Below are positions 33,447 through 42,941 of a stretch of DNA of 62,027 nucleotides, piece after piece. The first letter of the stretch is position 1. Every line of letters starts with the position of its first letter. A model generated the notes under the pieces. The model was not told the origin of the DNA and did no database searches. It saw only the letters and a list, made by a program, of their open reading frames with translations. The stretch comes from Candidatus Poseidoniales archaeon (GTDB taxonomy: Archaea; Thermoplasmatota; Poseidoniia; Poseidoniales; Poseidoniaceae): contig QXYC01000009.1 of assembly GCA_009887095.1 (NCBI GenBank), forward strand, positions 1 to 62,027, read 5' to 3'. The position numbers and the translations under genes were made by a program.

Positions 33447-36400
33447 ATGTCAACCGTCTTTTCAATTCTCGATGAGCGACTTGCTTCATCGCTGGAGCGA
33501 AGAGGTTGGGAGCCAACCCCCGTGCAGACCGCCGCTCTCCCAGACCTTTGCGCTGGAGAAGACAGGATTATCATCGCACCAACCGGTTCAGGAAAGACAT
33601 TGAGCGCTGTTCTCCCAGTGTTGCACCGTTGCTTGAGTGAGCAATGGGACCCACTGGCCATTCTCTACATCACGCCATTGCGAGCACTGAACCGAGACGT
33701 CGACAGACGCCTCGAAGAAATCACCAGCGATGTTGGGCTCAAGGTTGGCTTGCGCCATGGTGACACCACTCAAAGTGAACGAGCACGCCAGACGAGAAAA
33801 CCACCTCACCTCTTAGTGACAACACCCGAAACATTCCAACTCATGTTCACGGGAAAGAACCTAAGGAGGCTTCTTGGATCTGTTCGCGCCGTTATTGTGG
33901 ATGAAGTCCACGACCTCGCTGCAAGTGAGCGTGGTTGGCAACTATCGCTTGGTTTGGCACGATTGGAAGCGCTCTCTGGCCACAAAGTACAGCGTATTGG
34001 CCTCTCTGCGACCGTTGGAAACCCAGATGCTGTTGCTGATTGGCTCTCTCCGAATCACGGCAAAGCCATCATTGCCATGGGTGAACGTGGTACTGAATTG
34101 ACTGTTGAATGCGCCCATCCACTTGCAGAAGACGAGGTCGGCGGCATTGAGATGGGCGTAACACCGCGCGTCCATGCCAGTTTTAGGCGACTCATTGAGG
34201 TGCTTCGCACCGAACCGCCTTGCTTGGTCTTCGTAAACAGCAGAAACGATGCCGAAACCATCGCCAATCGCTTGCAAAGCATGGCCCCAGATGTTCAGAT
34301 TGGTGTCCACCATGGTTCGTTGGCAGCAGACACACGGCAAGACATGGAAGACCGATTGCGTGCAGGTGAATTGTCTGGATTGGTGTGCACATCAAGCCTC
34401 GAATTAGGAATCGACGTTGGAAAAATCCGGCGGATTGTTCAGGTCAAAAGCCCTCGGTCCGTGGACAGAATGTTGCAACGAGTGGGTCGCGCTGATCACC
34501 GCCTTGGCGGGATTGGCAAGGGTCACCTCTTGGCGTGGGATGCTGATGAAATTGCAGAAGGTGCTGTTGTCGCAAGGCGCGCAATGTTCGGTGAAATTGA
34601 ACCCGTTGAATGGCGGGAGCGCCCCAAGGCAGTCGTTGCCAACCAACTTGTGCTCATGGCACATTCGCACAACGCCGTTCCGATTGACACGGCTACAGAG
34701 ATCATTGGGAACGCCAGCCAATTCAAGGGATGGAACAGGCAAGATACAGAGGCGATTCTCAAGGTACTGGCCGACAGCTGGATCATTCGTCACACGCCAG
34801 ATCCAAAGGAAATTCCGTGGTATCGATGGCCGGCGAAGGTCTATGCACACGCTCAAGCTGAGGCAAAGGCGAAAAAATTGGACCTTCCAGAAGAACGCCC
34901 GAAGTACAATGTTCCAGACGAAGAAATCTCAACAGGACTCAAAGAACTCAACGTTCCAGTCCCTACAGCTTTCGCAAAGGGATGGTTTTCAACGGCAGGA
35001 CGCACACGCCAGTGGGTTACCAATCACTTGTCGATGATTCCAGATAAGCAGTCCTATCGGGTCAGGGATGCCGTCACACGAAGGAGCCTCGGAAACGTCG
35101 ACGAAGCCTTTGTTCTCTCGCTCAATGACAGCGGTGAGGATGACGATGGCCATCGTAGGCAATTCGTAATGGCAGGCCGTACTTGGATGATCATCGATGC
35201 GGACCCCGAACAATCCGAGTTGCTTGTGACACCAGTTTCTGACCAAGCCAGCGCCCCCCAGTGGGTTGGTGAATTACCGCCTGTTCCAAAGGCCATTGCT
35301 AGGGACATTGGCCGGTTGCGTCACTTGATCGCAGAAGACATCGGTGCGTACGATGCACCTGTGGAACACAACGAAGATGCGCTCGATGTCAATGGGCTGT
35401 TCGCAGGTCGGAACTCATCGCTCAAAGAACATCCAATCGATGATGAAGCGCTTGGTGTCTTGGCAGAAACGATCACCAGCCATTTGGAAGTGACCGGCGT
35501 CATTGCCACCGACCGAAAAATCACCATCGAAGAGAGGGACGACGCCATCGTCATCAACTCCTGTCACGGTTCTCGAATCAATGAGGCGCTCGGCCATTTC
35601 CTTATGGCCATGGCATCGACAAAAACTGGTAAATGGGGCCGTTTGGTCAACGAACCAACACGGATTAGCCTTCAAACTGGATCGATTCATGCCGAGCACA
35701 TTGTAGGATGGTTGACTGAGACGCCGCCCGATGCGCTGCAAGGTTTGTTGAGCGTCACATTACCGAACTCAAGGCAGGTGCGTTGGCGCTTTGCACAGGT
35801 GGCGAAGACCTTCGGAATTCTCCGTCATGGCGTCGACCCTCGTAAGATCAATCTCCAAGCTTTATTGCGAAAATATCGAGGTACAGTGGTCATGGAAGAG
35901 GTGCTTGACAAGTTATTCCATGAACGCATGGATGTGCTTGGTGCTCGTGACGTGATGCATGCGATTCAAAGCGGATTGATTGAGATCGAAATTTCACCAA
36001 CAGGCCCGATGGGGGTATCAAACCGCTCGAGTCGGGACTTGCTGTTACCAAATTGGGACAACGCAGCAGTGCGTGAGAAGCTTCGAACGCGCCTTGTCAA
36101 CGAACGCGCTGTTTTGTGCTGCTTACGATGCAAGAACGTGCGCAGGTTCAGAGTTGCACGGTTCAATGAAATCCCAGGCATTAACAAATGCACGAAATGT
36201 TCCGGAACCATGCTCGCCTGTGCTCGAGAAGGCATGCAAACCATGCTCGAAGGCTGGGTTGCTTCAGAAGATGAGAAAGATCAAGCACGAATGATCAAGA
36301 ACGCTGACATTGTTCAAAGCAGGGGCTATGAAGCCGTTGTGTGCCTCATGGGACGAGGGGTGGGTGAGGCAACCGCACAGCGCTTGCTAAGGCGAACCCA

Positions 36401-36482
36401 GCGCAACAACATGGAAGGCTTGCTCGAAGCGATTCACAATGCAGAAATTGAGTACGCCCGAACGCGACGGTTCTGGGCTTAA
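33447..36482 (+). CDS. lhr: Lhr-type superfamily 2 helicase with zinc ribbon
   Basis: 1011 residues. All SF2 motifs are visible: IIIAPTGSGKTLSAVLPVL (Walker A), AVIVDEVHDLAAS (DEVH), IGLSATVGN, LVCTSSLELGIDVGKIRRIV and MLQRVGRADHRLG. After the helicase core comes the long Lhr-specific winged-helix and beta-barrel region. Near the C-terminus LCCLRCKNVRRFRVARF and NKCTKCSGTMLAC supply a CxxC-CxxC zinc ribbon, followed by a helical tail. Lhr helicases unwind DNA:RNA and branched DNA in repair. The core Lhr length is about 850-900, so the C-terminal module is an addition. The last four bases overlap the convergent PI-PLC gene (TTAA shared). Confidence 0.85.
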   Translation: MSTVFSILDERLASSLERRGWEPTPVQTAALPDLCAGEDRIIIAPTGSGKTLSAVLPVLHRCLSEQWDPLAILYITPLRALNRDVDRRLEEITSDVGLKVGLRHGDTTQSERARQTRKPPHLLVTTPETFQLMFTGKNLRRLLGSVRAVIVDEVHDLAASERGWQLSLGLARLEALSGHKVQRIGLSATVGNPDAVADWLSPNHGKAIIAMGERGTELTVECAHPLAEDEVGGIEMGVTPRVHASFRRLIEVLRTEPPCLVFVNSRNDAETIANRLQSMAPDVQIGVHHGSLAADTRQDMEDRLRAGELSGLVCTSSLELGIDVGKIRRIVQVKSPRSVDRMLQRVGRADHRLGGIGKGHLLAWDADEIAEGAVVARRAMFGEIEPVEWRERPKAVVANQLVLMAHSHNAVPIDTATEIIGNASQFKGWNRQDTEAILKVLADSWIIRHTPDPKEIPWYRWPAKVYAHAQAEAKAKKLDLPEERPKYNVPDEEISTGLKELNVPVPTAFAKGWFSTAGRTRQWVTNHLSMIPDKQSYRVRDAVTRRSLGNVDEAFVLSLNDSGEDDDGHRRQFVMAGRTWMIIDADPEQSELLVTPVSDQASAPQWVGELPPVPKAIARDIGRLRHLIAEDIGAYDAPVEHNEDALDVNGLFAGRNSSLKEHPIDDEALGVLAETITSHLEVTGVIATDRKITIEERDDAIVINSCHGSRINEALGHFLMAMASTKTGKWGRLVNEPTRISLQTGSIHAEHIVGWLTETPPDALQGLLSVTLPNSRQVRWRFAQVAKTFGILRHGVDPRKINLQALLRKYRGTVVMEEVLDKLFHERMDVLGARDVMHAIQSGLIEIEISPTGPMGVSNRSSRDLLLPNWDNAAVREKLRTRLVNERAVLCCLRCKNVRRFRVARFNEIPGINKCTKCSGTMLACAREGMQTMLEGWVASEDEKDQARMIKNADIVQSRGYEAVVCLMGRGVGEATAQRLLRRTQRNNMEGLLEAIHNAEIEYARTRRFWA

Positions 36483-37429
36483 ACGGGTGATTCCATCTTG
36501 TTGATGGCAAGGGATGCGGCGACAACATCACCGTCTTCCCACCAATCCACTGCAATGAATGTGGGGCGTTTGCCATGTTGAATCCAGCATTCAGTGGCTC
36601 GTTCAACCAAAAATTCGACGTTGTTTGCTTCCTCACCCCTCGAAGGGTCTGAAAGCCCAAGTGGACCGCGAAGCCAGTTGTTCATGTGAAACACTTCTTG
36701 TTCGGGATCACCACGCAGTGGGTCGCAATTCATGTCTTCAGTGTTCTCTTCAGCAAAATTAGTGGTCCAACTGTGGGTCAAGAAATCATGGATCCAAGGA
36801 TGGTTTGGGTCTGCGCCCTGCTCCCAAAACACAACCAATGGAGTCCCAGACTGAATCATCGATCCCAGCGTAGGCCATGGTTCATTCATTGAATGGAAGA
36901 ACACTTGCTCGTACATACCAGACGCCTCGAACACCGATTTTAGATGGTCTGGCTGGACATAATTTTCGACGAGCAGCGTCACCACATCACGGGGGGAACC
37001 CTCCATCAGCCCTTTCAATTGACTCAACCAAGATTCCGCATTCACATTGCCATAACTGCACGGGCTGAACCCTCGGTCATCGTCGCCATGGCACAACCTG
37101 ACGGTTTCAACTCGCTCATCGCCAAGGGTCTCGTAATGAGTGTCAATCATGAACGCCCTCATGCCTGCGTTCCATTGTGCTAAGAGGCCGGTTTGGTGGT
37201 TTGCTGCCGGGTAGTAAATTCCATCCTCATGCGTGGAAAAGGCATTGTGAGTTTCAGGGAACGTGACATCCGAATAACTGCGTTCACACAACACGACCAA
37301 TCCGTTGCACGCCTCGCCTGCTTCGGCATCCTCTTCGTTTTCGGTTTCGCTCATTGGGACGGTCGGAGTCACACATCCAGAAAGCATTAGCAGGGTGGTG
37401 AGAGCCAATGCCCCAAGAGAACCCCGCAT
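36479..37429 (-). CDS. PI-PLC X-domain lipoprotein
   Basis: 316 residues. MRGSLGALALTTLLMLSGC is a lipoprotein signal with lipobox LSGC, followed by a Thr/Glu-rich linker. The catalytic X-domain pattern is clear: FPETHNAFSTHEDG (first histidine), WNAGMRAFMIDTHYE (metal or substrate acidic residues), RLCHGDD (second histidine) and DVVTLLVENYVQPDHLKSVF. Members cleave phosphatidylinositol, or GPI or related phosphodiesters, outside the cell. It is the last of three genes in the order folC, dCMP deaminase, PI-PLC, though its function seems unrelated to theirs. Confidence 0.75.
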   Translation of the reverse strand: MRGSLGALALTTLLMLSGCVTPTVPMSETENEEDAEAGEACNGLVVLCERSYSDVTFPETHNAFSTHEDGIYYPAANHQTGLLAQWNAGMRAFMIDTHYETLGDERVETVRLCHGDDDRGFSPCSYGNVNAESWLSQLKGLMEGSPRDVVTLLVENYVQPDHLKSVFEASGMYEQVFFHSMNEPWPTLGSMIQSGTPLVVFWEQGADPNHPWIHDFLTHSWTTNFAEENTEDMNCDPLRGDPEQEVFHMNNWLRGPLGLSDPSRGEEANNVEFLVERATECWIQHGKRPTFIAVDWWEDGDVVAASLAINKMESPV

Positions 37430-37474
37430 GTGTCTGCGTTGAGGCTTCTGTGCATCAATGAGTCGGTTGATGTG

Positions 37475-37924
37475 TCAAGCCTTTGGGTCAACCGTACGGA
37501 CGAGCACACCTGCTTCGAGCAGCATGCCATTCGAGGTGTCAAAGTCTTCTTGCCATCGTTCTGGAATATTTTCAGGTGTCGGATAGACAACTTCGTGAAT
37601 GCCTGCTTGTATGAGCGAGCGAGCGCAACGGGAGCAAGGGGGCCAAGTCACAAACGCCGTGTTGCCTTTGAGAGAGACGCCGATGCGAGCTGCGTGCATG
37701 ATGGCGTTTTCCTCTGCATGGCAAATAAGCGGGTATTTTTTGTTGCGATCTGTGAGACGGTCGTTGTCATCACTGATGCCTCTTGGAAAGCCATTGAACC
37801 CTGTGGATCGAATCTCTCGGTCCTCACCAACGACAACACATCCAACTTTCGTCGAGGGATCCTTGCTCCATCCGGATATGTGAAATGCAAGGTCAAGAAA
37901 ACGTTCGTCCCACTTGTCACTCAT
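37475..37924 (-). CDS. dCMP deaminase
   Basis: 149 residues starting MSDKWDERFLDLAFHISGWS. CHAEENAIMHAARIG provides the zinc-binding His and catalytic Glu, and WPPCSRCARSLIQAG the two zinc-binding cysteines of the cytidine/deoxycytidylate deaminase fold. TKVGCVVVGEDREIRSTGFN and NGFPRGISD are typical of dCMP deaminases, which turn dCMP into dUMP for thymidylate synthesis. The start at 37924 is chosen because residues upstream are unrelated to the family and overlap folC. It lies 34 bases after folC and 45 bases before the PI-PLC gene. Coupling of dTMP synthesis and folate metabolism through folC makes biochemical sense. Confidence 0.87.
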   Translation of the reverse strand: MSDKWDERFLDLAFHISGWSKDPSTKVGCVVVGEDREIRSTGFNGFPRGISDDNDRLTDRNKKYPLICHAEENAIMHAARIGVSLKGNTAFVTWPPCSRCARSLIQAGIHEVVYPTPENIPERWQEDFDTSNGMLLEAGVLVRTVDPKA

Positions 37925-37958
37925 TGTCGCACCAACCCAAGCACACTGGTCGGTGCTA

Positions 37959-39248
37959 TCATTGCTTCGCCAAGAGGGAAAGGTCCTCATCATTGGAACG
38001 GCCGAGCGCCTCGAGGATGTTTCCTTGCAAATACAACGACCCGAGGCTGACCACCAAGCCGACCTCACGAGGCTGGCTTTCGGCAAGGTAGTGAATGGCT
38101 TCGAGCGGTTTGGGTTCGACACGAACAGATTTGCACGGCCAGGCGAGGCTTGCAATGACCGTTGCTGAAACTGCAGGGTACCTGCCGCCTTGTGGTTCAG
38201 TGAAGACGATTTGATGCGGTGGATGACGTTCGCAGAGTTCGATGAGAGGCTGACAGAACATTCCCAAGTCTTGCTGCGGTGATGTACCAAACACAAGCGT
38301 CCACCCGAAGGGTTTGGTTTGATTCGATGCTGCAATGACCTGTTCCAACTCGGGCAGCACTCGCAGCAAGCCGGAAGGGTTGTGGGCAGCATCGAGCACA
38401 AATGGATGCGCCGAATGGGTGCTTGGTTCGACGCGCTGCATACGAGCTGGCCAGCGCACTTGCTCGAATGCCTCCCTCATAGCAGATGTTGGAAGCCCTA
38501 CTTTTTTGAGAAGAGAAGTGGCTAAGATTCGACCCTCATCCCGAACAGATGTCCCCGGAGGAATCTCAATCAGCTTCGGAACGGCAGGCGCCTGATGTTC
38601 ACCGAGCGCCGTCTGGCCAGCGGATTGCACTTCGTCAAGCATGGCTTGTTCAACCTCCTCGGTCATCGGGTGGCGAATCAGAATTGGACAATTTGGACGG
38701 GAAATAGCCGCCTTCTCCTTTGCAATCAGAGGCAATGAATCACCAAGTATGTCGCTGTGTTCTGCGCTCACCGATGTGATCAAACAAGCGGTTGCAGGAC
38801 CTGAACGGGTTGCGTCCTTACGCCCACCCAACCCGGTTTCAAGAATCAAGACCTCGACGCCAGCATCGCTGGCGCATTTCATCGCAGCGAGGTAGGTGGC
38901 CTCGAAAAAGGTCAATGGAACAATGGGGTCTTGGGCCGCAGCATCTCGAACCGCACCCAAAGCAGCCTCGAAGGGGATGGATGAGATTGGAACACCGTTG
39001 ATTCGAATTCGCTCCTCAACCCGAATGAGGTGGGGTGATGAAAACAGGAGGTTCGAGACGCCATTGAGCGTCAGCGACCCGGCCATGAGCGCGCACGCAG
39101 TTCCCTTGCCATTGCTTCCGGCGACATGGAGTATGTGTTCGGGTGTGTGTGGAAGATGCAGTCGCTTGAGGACGGATTTGGTGTGGGCAAGACCAAGGGC
39201 CATTCCGCCCTTTTTGGTCGCCTCAAGCCAGGTTCGCACATCGTCCAC
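37959..39248 (-). CDS. folC: Folylpolyglutamate/dihydrofolate synthase (FolC)
   Basis: 429 residues from a GTG start (VDDVRTWLEATKKGGMALGL). ILHVAGSNGKGTACALMAGS is the P-loop, ILETGLGGRKDATR the Mg/omega loop region and FVLDAAHNPSGLLRVL the C-terminal Mur-ligase signature. The enzyme adds glutamate to dihydropteroate or folates using ATP. The GTG at 39248 is preceded by GCGAGGAAA, and the alternative start at 39515 would overlap the divergent membrane-protein gene, so the shorter form is preferred; its length matches FolC (about 420). It heads a three-gene group with the dCMP deaminase and PI-PLC genes. Confidence 0.85.
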   Translation of the reverse strand: MDDVRTWLEATKKGGMALGLAHTKSVLKRLHLPHTPEHILHVAGSNGKGTACALMAGSLTLNGVSNLLFSSPHLIRVEERIRINGVPISSIPFEAALGAVRDAAAQDPIVPLTFFEATYLAAMKCASDAGVEVLILETGLGGRKDATRSGPATACLITSVSAEHSDILGDSLPLIAKEKAAISRPNCPILIRHPMTEEVEQAMLDEVQSAGQTALGEHQAPAVPKLIEIPPGTSVRDEGRILATSLLKKVGLPTSAMREAFEQVRWPARMQRVEPSTHSAHPFVLDAAHNPSGLLRVLPELEQVIAASNQTKPFGWTLVFGTSPQQDLGMFCQPLIELCERHPPHQIVFTEPQGGRYPAVSATVIASLAWPCKSVRVEPKPLEAIHYLAESQPREVGLVVSLGSLYLQGNILEALGRSNDEDLSLLAKQ

Positions 39249-39321
39249 TTTCCTCGCCCCAGCCCCTCCGAGGGCCACCTTGGTGAAGAGCCTCTCGCAT
39301 TGCCCATGAACAATGGAAGGA

Positions 39322-39338
39322 CGCCCCCGTAGGGGGCG
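39322..39338 (+). promoter_or_regulatory. Hairpin upstream of the presenilin-like gene
   Basis: CGCCCCC-GTA-GGGGGCG is a perfect 7-bp stem with a three-base loop, about 45 bases before ATG 39383 and within the divergent region shared with folC. It may be a leader hairpin. Confidence 0.4.
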
Positions 39339-39382
39339 CTTAGATGCATCATGCTGATATGGGGACGCAACCTCCGAGAACC

Positions 39383-41599
39383 ATGACCAACGATGATTCG
39401 CCATCGACGCCAAAGCAAAAGGCTCAGGCTCAAACTTCGAAGGAATTCGAAGCAATGGAGGCTCAACTTCGTCAAGAAGACAGCCTTTGGTCGATGATGA
39501 AGGAGCAGATGACATCGATGCTCGGCATGGTTGGCATGTTCATCATCACAATCCTACTGGCGTTGTTTATTCGCCCATGGTACGACATTGGCGGCTTGCA
39601 TGCCTTTGGCGATGCTGGCGCAACCCAAGTCCGTTACATTGCTCTGGAATTGGTGATGATTTTTGTCTTCACTGCGTTTATCCTCATGCTTGCAAAATAC
39701 AAGAAAGACTGGGTCATCAAGTATGGGATTATGGGCGTTCTCGCGCTTGCATTGATGTATTCAACCGTACCGTTGGCCCACATGATCATGATGGATTTCG
39801 AATCTGATCCGTACGCTGTTGAGGAAGAAACATCTTTTGACAGCGTGCTCCTTACCCATTCAGGATTTGATGGCCATTTGATGTCCACATTAACGGGCAC
39901 CGCTGGCACTTGGGGCGACACGATCACCTACTATGAAGGGAACAACATGAGCGATAATACGTCAATGTGGACTAACAACCACGAGCGCCACCCCGCAGGA
40001 GACGGTGACCGAATCCAGGCATCGATTGGCGATGGGGTGTTTACGTTCGCAAACGGCGCGTGGGTGTGGTATGTTGACGCCTTGACCGGCGAAACGATTG
40101 ATTCCTATGAATGCCATGAGTTTGAGGTCAATGATGAGGGAGAGAATTATTCGCAATTCCTACCGAGCATCGGTTCGGCGTGCATGCTTGCTTTCCACAC
40201 AAACGATGCGATGTACATCGTTGATGAGGGTGGATTTATGCACCGTTTCAACACATTTGACGAAACCCCGGGTGCCATGATAATGCAAGCCACATGGCGC
40301 CTTCCTGTCGGTCTTGATGCCCACATCGAGACCGTCTATGCTGAATCTCTTGCTGACGACAAGGTCATGATTGTAACACCAAATATGGCGGTCGTCATTG
40401 AACTCGAAGAATTTTCGGAAGCCAACGACCCAACCACACCTGAAGCAAGCAATTTTGCTAAAGTAGTGTTCCAATACAACGCAACCAGCAGCATCACATC
40501 TGCAGATTTCGGACCATCGCCTTGGTCCCCAGCGGTTTACAACGGCCCAGATTCAAGTGAAGAAATCTTGATCCTTGGTGAGGAAAATGGTGACGTCGTT
40601 GGGTTTGAATGGAACGCCTCTGCCACCCCAGAATTCACCAAAGAAGAAGGAATGATGCTCGAAGGGTTTGGAGCCTCCATCCAATCCGTTCGATTGGTCG
40701 ACAAGGATGTCACTGGGTACACAGAACTCTTGGTCACCACCAACACTCAAGCGCATTGGCTCTATGGAGGCAACCTCATCCAGAAACTCAGCATCGACAT
40801 CGAGGAAGGCTTCTCAACAGGTTGGTTTTCAACAGACGCCGAAGGAGACGACCAATTCAATGCAATGTATTCCAATGCATCAACTGCAGTAGAAAGCGGT
40901 GTCGTCACCTCAGAGATGGAAGTCATCAGTGGCCTCCAGTTGTACGATGTACCGCTTGTCATCGGTGTTCTTGTTGCTCTTGTGCTGATGGTGTTGCTCT
41001 ACGTCCACAGCGAATGGTACGTGGTGAACACGGTTGGTGTCTTGGTTGGATCCGGTGTTGTCGTGATGTTGGGTGTGGCCTTTGTTCCAACGCTCATCAT
41101 TGTGTTCATGATCGCTGCGGCAATCTATGATGCATGGGCAGTGTACAAATCGAAGCACATGCTTGATTTGGCCGACACCATGATTGGTCTACGCCTTCCA
41201 ATATTGCTGGTTGCCCCTCAAGAGAAGGGGTACTCCTTTGTCGAAGAAACCACATCGATGAAACAGAAAAACCAACCAGCGGTCGCCTCACCATCTGTCG
41301 GCCAACCAAAAAAGAAGAAGAGCAAAGATGCCATGTTCATGGGTCTCGGTGATGTGATTTTCCCTGGAATGCTTGTTGTTTCTGCGGCGCAGTGGCTCGA
41401 CCACAGCGATGCAATCCTCGTTGCAATCTCCACCCTTATCGGCGGCCTTGTAGGCTACTTTGCACTCATGACCTATGTGGCACGAGGAAGGGCTCAAGCA
41501 GGCCTTCCTCTGCTTAACGGCGGATCGATTCTTGGCTATGTTGTTGGCGGGTTCATCTTCATCGGTTCTGCCATCTTCGATTTCGGAATATCATTTTGA
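39383..41599 (+). CDS. Archaeal presenilin/SPP-family intramembrane aspartyl protease with large extracytoplasmic insertion
   Basis: 738 residues. The three presenilin signatures are present and in order: IAAAIYDAWAVY (YD, catalytic Asp about 583), MGLGDVIFPGMLV (GLGD, Asp about 657) and LPLLNGGSILGYVV (PAL-like, about 708-711). Nine hydrophobic helices can be drawn: three at residues about 47-135 and six from about 520 on. Between the third and fourth helices lies a soluble stretch of about 380 residues (about 138-520) rich in Asp, Thr and aromatic residues with propeller-like repeats (VIELEEFSEAN; EEILILGEENGDVVGFEW). It should face outward. Archaeal homologues are about 300 residues without it. 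ATG 39383 is preferred; ATG 39344 adds 13 residues. It ends 11 bases before serS. Confidence 0.82.
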   Translation: MTNDDSPSTPKQKAQAQTSKEFEAMEAQLRQEDSLWSMMKEQMTSMLGMVGMFIITILLALFIRPWYDIGGLHAFGDAGATQVRYIALELVMIFVFTAFILMLAKYKKDWVIKYGIMGVLALALMYSTVPLAHMIMMDFESDPYAVEEETSFDSVLLTHSGFDGHLMSTLTGTAGTWGDTITYYEGNNMSDNTSMWTNNHERHPAGDGDRIQASIGDGVFTFANGAWVWYVDALTGETIDSYECHEFEVNDEGENYSQFLPSIGSACMLAFHTNDAMYIVDEGGFMHRFNTFDETPGAMIMQATWRLPVGLDAHIETVYAESLADDKVMIVTPNMAVVIELEEFSEANDPTTPEASNFAKVVFQYNATSSITSADFGPSPWSPAVYNGPDSSEEILILGEENGDVVGFEWNASATPEFTKEEGMMLEGFGASIQSVRLVDKDVTGYTELLVTTNTQAHWLYGGNLIQKLSIDIEEGFSTGWFSTDAEGDDQFNAMYSNASTAVESGVVTSEMEVISGLQLYDVPLVIGVLVALVLMVLLYVHSEWYVVNTVGVLVGSGVVVMLGVAFVPTLIIVFMIAAAIYDAWAVYKSKHMLDLADTMIGLRLPILLVAPQEKGYSFVEETTSMKQKNQPAVASPSVGQPKKKKSKDAMFMGLGDVIFPGMLVVSAAQWLDHSDAILVAISTLIGGLVGYFALMTYVARGRAQAGLPLLNGGSILGYVVGGFIFIGSAIFDFGISF

Positions 41600-41610
41600 G
41601 GTGATGCACG

Positions 41611-42903
41611 ATGCTTGAAATTAATCTGTTCAGAAACAACCCCGACATCATTCGCAAGGACCACGACAAGCGTGGCATCCCTCACGACAACATTGAGAAG
41701 GTCATCGAGTTGGACCAAGCTTGGGTGAATCTTCAACACCAAACAAATCAACTGAGAGCCACCAAAAACACAGCCGCTCGTGGAATCGGAGCAGCAAAGA
41801 AGGCCGGCGAGGAGGTTGAAGCAAAGCGAATCCTCGCCGAAGTCGCTGACCTTGGCGCTCAGATCAGTGAATTGGAAAAGAAGACCGATGATGCTCTCGC
41901 ACAACGGGACCAAATCAGAATGAGCATTCCAAACATCCTTCATGATGATGTGCCAAAGGGAGCGGACGAATCGGGGAACACCCTCCACAGCGTGCATGGG
42001 ACAAAGCCATCGTTCGACTTTGATGCACGAACTCACAACGAATTGATTGAAATGAACAAGTGGGTGGATTTGAAGCGAGCAGCAAAAATCGTTGGCAGTC
42101 GTTTCTTTTTCCTGAAAGGAGACCTTGCAAGAATGGAATTCGCATTGCAGCAATACGCTGTCAATTTCATTCGAGAGCGGGGCTATACCTTCGTTCAACC
42201 ACCTGTGATGATGAACAAAGACGCCTACGAAGGCGTGACTGATCTTTCTGATTTCGAGACGGTGATGTACGGCGTGGAACCCGACAAGTACTACATGATT
42301 GCAACCGCTGAACACCCCCTTACGGCCATGTTCATGGGCGAAACAATTCCAGAAGCAGACCTCCCACTCCGCATTGTCGGCGTTTCGCCTTGTTTCCGAC
42401 GTGAGGTTGGTTCCCACGGACAATCTGACTTAGGGATCTGGCGCGTGCACCAATTCACCAAGATTGAACAAATTATCATCGCAAGCCCTGACCAGTCGTG
42501 GGAACTGCAAGAAGAGTTGCTCCAAAACTGCGTTGATTTGTGGGATGCTTTGGGCATGCACTACGAAGTGGTCAACATTTGCACCGGTGACATGGGAACA
42601 GTCGCCGCAAAGAAGTACGATCTTGAGGCATGGATTCCGGGAGCAGATCAATACAAGGAAATCGTGTCTTGCTCAAATTGCACCGACTACCAGGCGAACC
42701 GCCTCCAAATCCGCTATGGCCAACCTGGCCACGCTGGCCAACCAATCGCCCACACGCTCAATTCCACAGCCGTGGCTACGTCTCGGGCACTTGTTGCCAT
42801 TATGGAACAAAACCAGATGGAAGACGGACGGGTGCGCATCCCTGAAGTGTTGCAACCGCTCATGGGTGGTCAAGAAGTGCTGGAACCATGCACCTGGGGC
42901 TAA
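41611..42903 (+). CDS. serS: Seryl-tRNA synthetase (common, bacterial-type)
   Basis: 430 residues with the class II synthetase plan. The N-terminal coiled-coil arm that binds the tRNA variable arm spans about residues 30-110 (ELDQAWVNLQHQTNQLRATK). Motif 1 lies near RERGYTFVQPPVMMNKDAYE, motif 2 at CFRREVGSHGQSDLGIWRVH, and motif 3 at HTLNSTAVATSRALVAIMEQ. It charges tRNA-Ser (and tRNA-Sec where present). It is the common form, not the rare methanogen type. GAGGTGAT lies 6 bases before the ATG, overlapping the stop of the presenilin-like gene, so the pair is probably cotranscribed. Confidence 0.95.
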   Translation: MLEINLFRNNPDIIRKDHDKRGIPHDNIEKVIELDQAWVNLQHQTNQLRATKNTAARGIGAAKKAGEEVEAKRILAEVADLGAQISELEKKTDDALAQRDQIRMSIPNILHDDVPKGADESGNTLHSVHGTKPSFDFDARTHNELIEMNKWVDLKRAAKIVGSRFFFLKGDLARMEFALQQYAVNFIRERGYTFVQPPVMMNKDAYEGVTDLSDFETVMYGVEPDKYYMIATAEHPLTAMFMGETIPEADLPLRIVGVSPCFRREVGSHGQSDLGIWRVHQFTKIEQIIIASPDQSWELQEELLQNCVDLWDALGMHYEVVNICTGDMGTVAAKKYDLEAWIPGADQYKEIVSCSNCTDYQANRLQIRYGQPGHAGQPIAHTLNSTAVATSRALVAIMEQNQMEDGRVRIPEVLQPLMGGQEVLEPCTWG

Positions 42904-42914
42904 TCAATCGATTT

Positions 42915-42922
42915 GATATATT
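42915..42922 (+). promoter_or_regulatory. TATA box giving a leaderless GGCT transcript
   Basis: GATATATT is centred about 24 bases upstream of ATG 42942. Archaeal TATA boxes lie about 25 bases before the transcription start, so the message would begin at or next to the start codon. No ribosome-binding site is present, in agreement. Confidence 0.55.
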
Positions 42923-42941
42923 GTCGAAATGATTGGCAGTC

